From the NCBI RefSeq assembly GCF_902167145.1, contig NC_050097.1:232891034-232955033 (forward strand): 64,000 nucleotides of DNA. Reading direction: 5' to 3'. Positions 59,540-64,000 of the stretch are shown here, in pieces (position 1 is the first letter of the stretch; the number at the start of each line of letters is the position of its first letter). Made by a program: the position numbers and the translations under genes. Source of the DNA: Zea mays (lineage: Eukaryota; Streptophyta; Magnoliopsida; Poales; Poaceae). The notes under the pieces are model-generated. The model made no database searches, was not told the origin of the DNA, and saw nothing but the letters and a program-made list of their open reading frames with translations.

Positions 59540-60786
59540 TGAGAGCACCTAGAGGGGGGGGGGGGGGTGAATAGGTGATCCTGTAAAACTTCAAAATTTA
59601 AGCCACAAAAACTTGTTAAGTGTTAGCACAATTATGGCCAAGTGGCTAGAGAGGAGTCAAAACACAATAACCACAAGAAATCAATCACAGAGATGACACA
59701 GTGGTTATCCCGTGGTTCGGCCAAGTACAACACTTGCCTACTCCACGTTGTGGCGTCCCAATGGACGAGAGTTGCACTCAACTCCTCTCAAGTGATCCAA
59801 TGATCAACTTGAATACCACGGTGTTCTTGCTTTTCTTTTCTCAATCCCGTTTGCGAGGAATCTCCACAACTTGGAGCCTCTCGCCCTTACAAAAGATGTT
59901 CACAGAGAATCACGGAGCAAGGGAGGGATTAGCAACTCACACAACACAAAGATCACAGCGAATACGCACACACAAGACCCAGACTTGAGCTCAAGAGACT
60001 AGCACACTAGAACGGAGCTCAAATCACTAGAATGAAGAACAAGTGCGCAAGATTGATGTGTGAGTGATCAAGAGTGCTCAAGGAATGCTTGGTATTCTCC
60101 TCCATGCGCCTAGGGGTCCCTTTTATAGCCCCAAGGCAGCTAGGAGCCGTTGAGAGCAAATCTGGAAGGCCATTCTTGCCTTCTGTCGTCGGGCGCACCG
60201 GACAGTCCGGTGCACACCGGACACTGTCCGGTGCCCGATTTCTTTCCTTAACAGGCGCAGCCGACCGTTGCTGACCGTTGCAGATCTGGCGCACCGGACA
60301 GTCCGGTGCACACCGGACAGTCCGGTGCTTCCTTCCGACCGTTGGCTCGGCCACGTGTCGCGCGCCGATCGCGCGGCCGACCGTTGGCCCGGCCGACCGT
60401 TGGCTCACCGGACAGTCCGGTGCGCACCGGACAGTCCGGTGAATTTTAGCCGAAGTCGCCGGAGAAAAACCCGAGAGCGGCCTCTTCGGCCGAGGCAGCC
60501 TGGCGCACCGGACACTGTCCGGTGCACCACCGGACAGTCCGGTGCCCCAGACCGAAACAGCCCCTTGGCTGTACACAGCCAAGTCTTCTCTTCTCTTCTT
60601 CTTTCTGTTTCTAACACTTAGACAAGATATTAGTACACAAAACCAATGTACTAAGGCTTAGAAACATACCTTTACTTGTGATTTGCACTTTGTTCCACCA
60701 TGGGCACATTTTCACATTTAAGCACTTGTGTTTGCACTCAATCACCAAAATACTTAGAAATGGCCCAAGGGCACATTTCCCTTTCA
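59540..60786 (-). repeat. 5' LTR of Copia D
   Basis: Minus-strand TATA is at 60121-60127; the palindrome array is at 60194-60545. It carries a 14-nt G run at its inner end. Confidence 0.9.
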
Positions 60787-60879
60787 CTAGCCGATATCTT
60801 TACCAAGCCTCTAGATGAGAAGACCTTTTGCAGGCTGCGTAGTGACCTAAATGTCTTAGATTCGCGGAACTTGGATTGA

Positions 60880-61651
60880 ATTGTAGCATACATGTATTTA
60901 TGCCTTTGATCATGTTCATTATGCATTTTGTTGCTCAAGTTGTACAAACACTCCTTGGACCTCACAAGTCCGTTGCAAAGTGATGCACATGTTTAGGGGG
61001 AGATGTGTTACAACTTGACCCTTTGAGACTAACCATATGCTTGAGTTTGCTTGATTTAGTCTCGAAGGAGAATTGAAAGGGAAAAGGTGGACTTGGACCA
61101 TGAAAGACTTCCACTGTACTCCGATGAGAGGGTAACTTATTCCAAGTTCATCTCACGTACTCTTATTGCCTTTGTATTCTTATTGAAGATTTTGGTGAGG
61201 CAATGGGGTTAAAGGGCCAAGATTGATCCCGTTTTGGTGCTTGATGCCAAAGGGGGAGAAAATAAAGGCCAAAGTGAATGGATCAGCTACCACTTGAGAA
61301 ATTTTGAAAATAGTAGAGTAGAGCTTTTGGTTTGTCAAAACTCTTTTGTTGTCTCTTTTGTCAAAAGTTGGCTTCTTGTGGGGAGAAGTAGTGATTATGG
61401 GAAAAAGGGGGAGTTTTTGAAATCTTTGATCAATCTCTTTTGGAATGACTCTCTTTATGCTTCAACATGTGTGTTTGACTTAGAGATAGAGATGTGAGTT
61501 TGATTTGCAAAAACAAACCAAGTGGTGGCAAAGGATGATCCATATATGCCAAAATTGAATAAAACTCAAATTCATTTTTATTTGAAGTGATTTTGCACTT
61601 GTTCTAGTTGCTTTATGTTGTGTTGGCATAAATCACCAAAAAGGGGGAGAT
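60880..61651 (+). other. 3' untranslated region of Copia C
   Basis: No ORF is supported. GGGGGAG tracts lie near 60993, 61249, 61404 and 61643; the last abuts the 3' LTR as its polypurine tract. Confidence 0.7.
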
Positions 61652-62892
61652 TGAAAGGGAAATGTGCCCTTGGGCCATTTCTAAAGTATTTTGGTGATTG
61701 AGTGCCAACATAAGTGCTTAAATGTGAATCTATGCCCATGGATGAACAAAGTGCAAATCAAGAGCAAAGGTATGTTTCTAAGTCGTAGTACATTGGTTTT
61801 GTGTACTAATATACTTGTCTAAGTATCAGAAACAGAAAGAAGAAGAAAAGAGAAGAGTTGGCTGTGTACAACCAAAAGGCTGTTTCGGTCTGAGGCACCG
61901 GACTGTCCGGTGGTGCACCGGACAGTGTCCGGTGCGCCAGGCTGCCTCGGGCGAAGAGGTCGCTCTCGGGAATCAGCCGACGGCGTATGGCTAAAATTCA
62001 CCGGACTGTCCGGTGTGCACCGGACTGTCCGGTGAGCCAACGATCGGCCGGGCCAACGGTCGGCCGCGCGATCTGCGCGGGACACGTGGCCGAGCCAACG
62101 GCTAGAAGGGGGCACCAGACATGTCCGGTGCGCCAACGGCTCCCAGATCTGCAACGGTCGACTGCGCTGTTTAAGGAAGGAAATCGGGCACCGGACAGTG
62201 TCCGGTGTGCACCGGACTGTCCGGTGCGCCCGACGACAGAAGGCAAGGATGGCCTTCCAGATTTGTTCTCAACGGCTCCTAGCTGCCTTGGGACTATAAA
62301 AGGGACCCCTAGGCGCATGGAGGAGCACACCAAGCATTCCTACAACATTCCTAAGCACCAAGACATCGATCTCGCGCATTCGTTTCATTGTGATAGCATA
62401 TAGAGCTCTTGTGGAGTTGTGAACTCTTTGAGTTGTGTTGCGAGCTCTTGTTGCTACTTGTGTGCGTGTTGTTGCTCTGATCTTTTGAAGTCTTGTGTGC
62501 GTTGCTCATTCCCCCCTTGCTCTGTGTTTCTTTGTGAACTTCAATTGTAAGGGCGAGAGGCTCCAAGTTGTGGAGATTCCTCGCGAACGGGATTGAGAAA
62601 AAAGCAAGCAAAACACCGTGGTATTCAAGTGGGTCTTTGGACCGCTTGAGAGGGGTTGATTGCAACCCTCGTCCGTTGGGACGCCACAACATGGAGTAGG
62701 CAAGCGTTGGTACTTGGCCGAACCACGGGATAACCACCGTGTCATCTCTGTGATTGATTTCTTGTGGTATTGTGTTGTTGAGACTCCTTTATAGCCACTT
62801 GGCAATTATTGTGCTAACACTTAACAAGTTTTTGTGGCTATAAGTTTAAGTTTTACAGGATCACCTATTCACCCCCCCTCTAGGTGCTCTCA
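61652..62892 (+). repeat. 3' LTR of Copia C
   Basis: TATA is at 62295-62301. It is the same length as the 5' LTR although one 19-bp palindrome unit was gained and another lost between them. Confidence 0.9.
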
Positions 62893-62897
62893 ATCAG

Positions 62898-64000
62898 GTT
62901 GGGAGCATTCTACACCGGTGAATTCTTCACCGGAGCTTCACCACCGCCTCGGGTCCGCCGCGCACCGTAGTCACGTCTACGCGATCCAGAATCGCAAGTA
63001 AGAACTCCACTCCTACCTTCACCACACCGGTCTCGTTGTGTAGAGCGGTCCAATTTTAGGTATGGGGTAGTGATTAGCCGGATTGCGTGCCGCCGGCGAG
63101 CTATCCGCCGCGTGACCAGTACGCCACCGCCGCCGTGCTCGCTGTATATTGGTGCGCGCGATCTCGGCCGTCGATCCCCTGTTGGATGGCCGGGATTAGA
63201 AACCAAATAACGATTCAGCCATGGCGTATAGCGACCGTAGGATTGGAATCCAGTGGTGGGGAATGGGTCCACGGATCATTAGATCTAAACCGTGGGATCT
63301 AGATCCTGTGGTCATCGTGGCGTACCGTTTCATAATAGGTTAGATCTAATCCTGCGCGCTGGAATCAGATCGGACGACCAGGATAGATCGATACCTCTTC
63401 GCGGGTACGTTTTACAAAAGAATCCCTGCGTTTACCAGAAAACAACCCCCCGTCCTCGCCTGGGGCACTCTATGTCTCAGGAAAACTTATGTAGAGGCCC
63501 TTGCTCTTTTCTGTTTTTATGCGCCCAGTCCAGAGATGATTAAAAACAGGAAATAATTATAGAAATTCGTTTTTAATACAAAAACAAATCTAGAAATCTG
63601 TAAAATGCATAGAAAATTCATTTTTAATCCAAATCGATCCATTCCAATTTCTAAAATTCTGTAATATTAATGTCTATCACCTAGAGTCTCTGTTTTGACA
63701 TGAAAACAGAAATAAAATTTATTTCTCATGTAATTCTATTTCAAGCACATTAAACCTTTGGAAATTCATAATTCAAAATCTATAACTCCAAAATTAATAA
63801 TTCCTGTTCCTAGGTTCTTATTTTAATGTGTAGATTTTTATTGTGTATTTTATTCACATGTTTGGTGTGATGTTAATTTTTGCTATACTATGTATGTATT
63901 GTGTTTATGCGAGTACACGAGCAAGCCACTGTGGATTCTGAGGTTCAGCAAGTCGAAGTAGCTGAGCAGGAGCTCGTTGAAGGCAAGTTGTGCCCTTGAT
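62898..64000. other. Unassigned repeat-like sequence, probably continuation of an LTR
   Basis: The GC-rich start continues the sequence cut at 45280. It then turns AT-rich with repeated AGAAATTC and TTTTTAAT phrases, and ends in AGCAAGTCGAAGTAGCTGAG and GGCAAGTTGTGCCCTTGAT, wording I associate with long gypsy LTRs in maize. No gene is visible; frames such as 62910-63272 (-) and 63087-63302 (+) lack family features. Confidence 0.4.

Larger units (their letters stand above)
52087..60786 (-). mobile_element. Ty1/copia LTR retrotransposon D (same family as C), inverted and very young
   Basis: Target duplication CTAGC is at 52082-52086 and 60787-60791. The 5' LTR is 59540-60786 (1247 bp) and the 3' LTR is 52087-53348 (1262 bp). 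Besides two substitutions they differ by a G-run (14 versus 7) and one extra 22-bp palindrome unit in the 3' LTR. The primer binding site TGGTATCAAAGC is on the minus strand at about 59526-59537. A CACCAAAAAGGGGGAGAT tract precedes the 3' LTR. Gag is intact; pol is defective. Confidence 0.93.
48980..60879 (+). pseudogene. pol: Copia C pol, split by element D
   Basis: The pol frame starts right after CAG 48977-48979 (VYTS..WIIDSG protease). It carries integrase ([20 protein letters not shown]), reverse transcriptase ([16 protein letters not shown]) and RNase H ([16 protein letters not shown]), and is open to 52086. There element D interrupts it, ending the frame with LAEST-stop. The last 30 or so codons resume at 60787-60879 after the CTAGC duplication ([11 protein letters not shown].. 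to TGA). The two parts fit in frame, so this insertion is the main visible lesion in pol. Confidence 0.9.
45281..62892 (+). mobile_element. Ty1/copia LTR retrotransposon C (Opie-like), split by D
   Basis: Target duplication ATCAG is at 45276-45280 and 62893-62897. Both LTRs are 1241 bp (45281-46521 and 61652-62892), starting TGAAAGGGAAATGTGCCC and ending AGGTGCTCTCA. The primer binding site TGGTATCAGAGC is at 46524-46535 and the polypurine tract AAAAAGGGGGAGA is next to the 3' LTR. I count about ten LTR substitutions (about 0.8%). Gag has a 1-bp frameshift and pol is split by element D, so C is defective. Confidence 0.93.

Overview
This window is grass nuclear DNA, and almost certainly maize or a very close relative. 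The evidence is split genes with GT-AG introns, Copia elements of the Opie/Ji (SIRE/Maximus-like) type, a Helitron end that fits the maize Helitron consensus, and LTR retrotransposons nested several layers deep. It is not prokaryotic: there are no operons, ribosome binding sites or CRISPR arrays.

Host genes. Three are supported, all on the + strand. (1) The 3' part of a seven-knuckle CCHC zinc-knuckle protein gene (289-2804), whose 5' end lies outside the window. (2) A complete 13-exon gene for the theta subunit of the cytosolic chaperonin TRiC/CCT (CCT8; 23163-27450; 548 aa). (3) A two-exon gene for a secreted, probably GPI-anchored family-17 glucan endo-1,3-beta-glucosidase with a C-terminal X8/CBM43 module (28563-30140; 484 aa). 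Genes 2 and 3 form an island of about 7 kb between two blocks of transposons.

Left transposon block (about 6009-22014). A MITE-like sequence was hit by a minus-strand Ty3/gypsy element (element B, 6194-21873, target duplication GCAGT) that keeps gag but has no reverse transcriptase or integrase. B was then hit by an apparently intact Copia element (A, 7054-17524, target duplication GTGAT). The 3' LTR of A was in turn hit by a 988-bp non-autonomous hAT element (15605-16592, 8-bp target duplication GGAAAAGC).

Middle block (30324-42078). I read this as one minus-strand non-autonomous Helitron with recognisable ends. It carries a broken protein phosphatase 2C fragment and was split by a 10.1-kb LTR element (E, 30557-40659, target duplication ACGTG). 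E has 3.4-kb LTRs and an interior with no detectable coding domains; the interior is built from an ordered, alternating tandem repeat. Next to it (about 42190-44208) is a decayed gypsy 3' end with integrase remains and an LTR related to that of B.

Right block (about 44330-64000). A long LTR-like sequence is interrupted by Copia element C (45281-62892, target duplication ATCAG). The pol gene of C is interrupted by a second, inverted member of the same family, D (52087-60786, target duplication CTAGC). LTR divergence counted by eye agrees with the nesting order: D about 0.2%, A about 0.3%, E, B and C about 0.7-0.8%.

The most unusual signals are: arrays of a short palindrome with core GGAC-N-GTCC in the LTRs of unrelated Copia and gypsy families and also inside the gag coding sequence of B; the 187/235-bp alternating repeat that replaces coding sequence in E; and a conserved splice-acceptor-like YAG at the out-of-frame gag-pol junction of the Copia elements.
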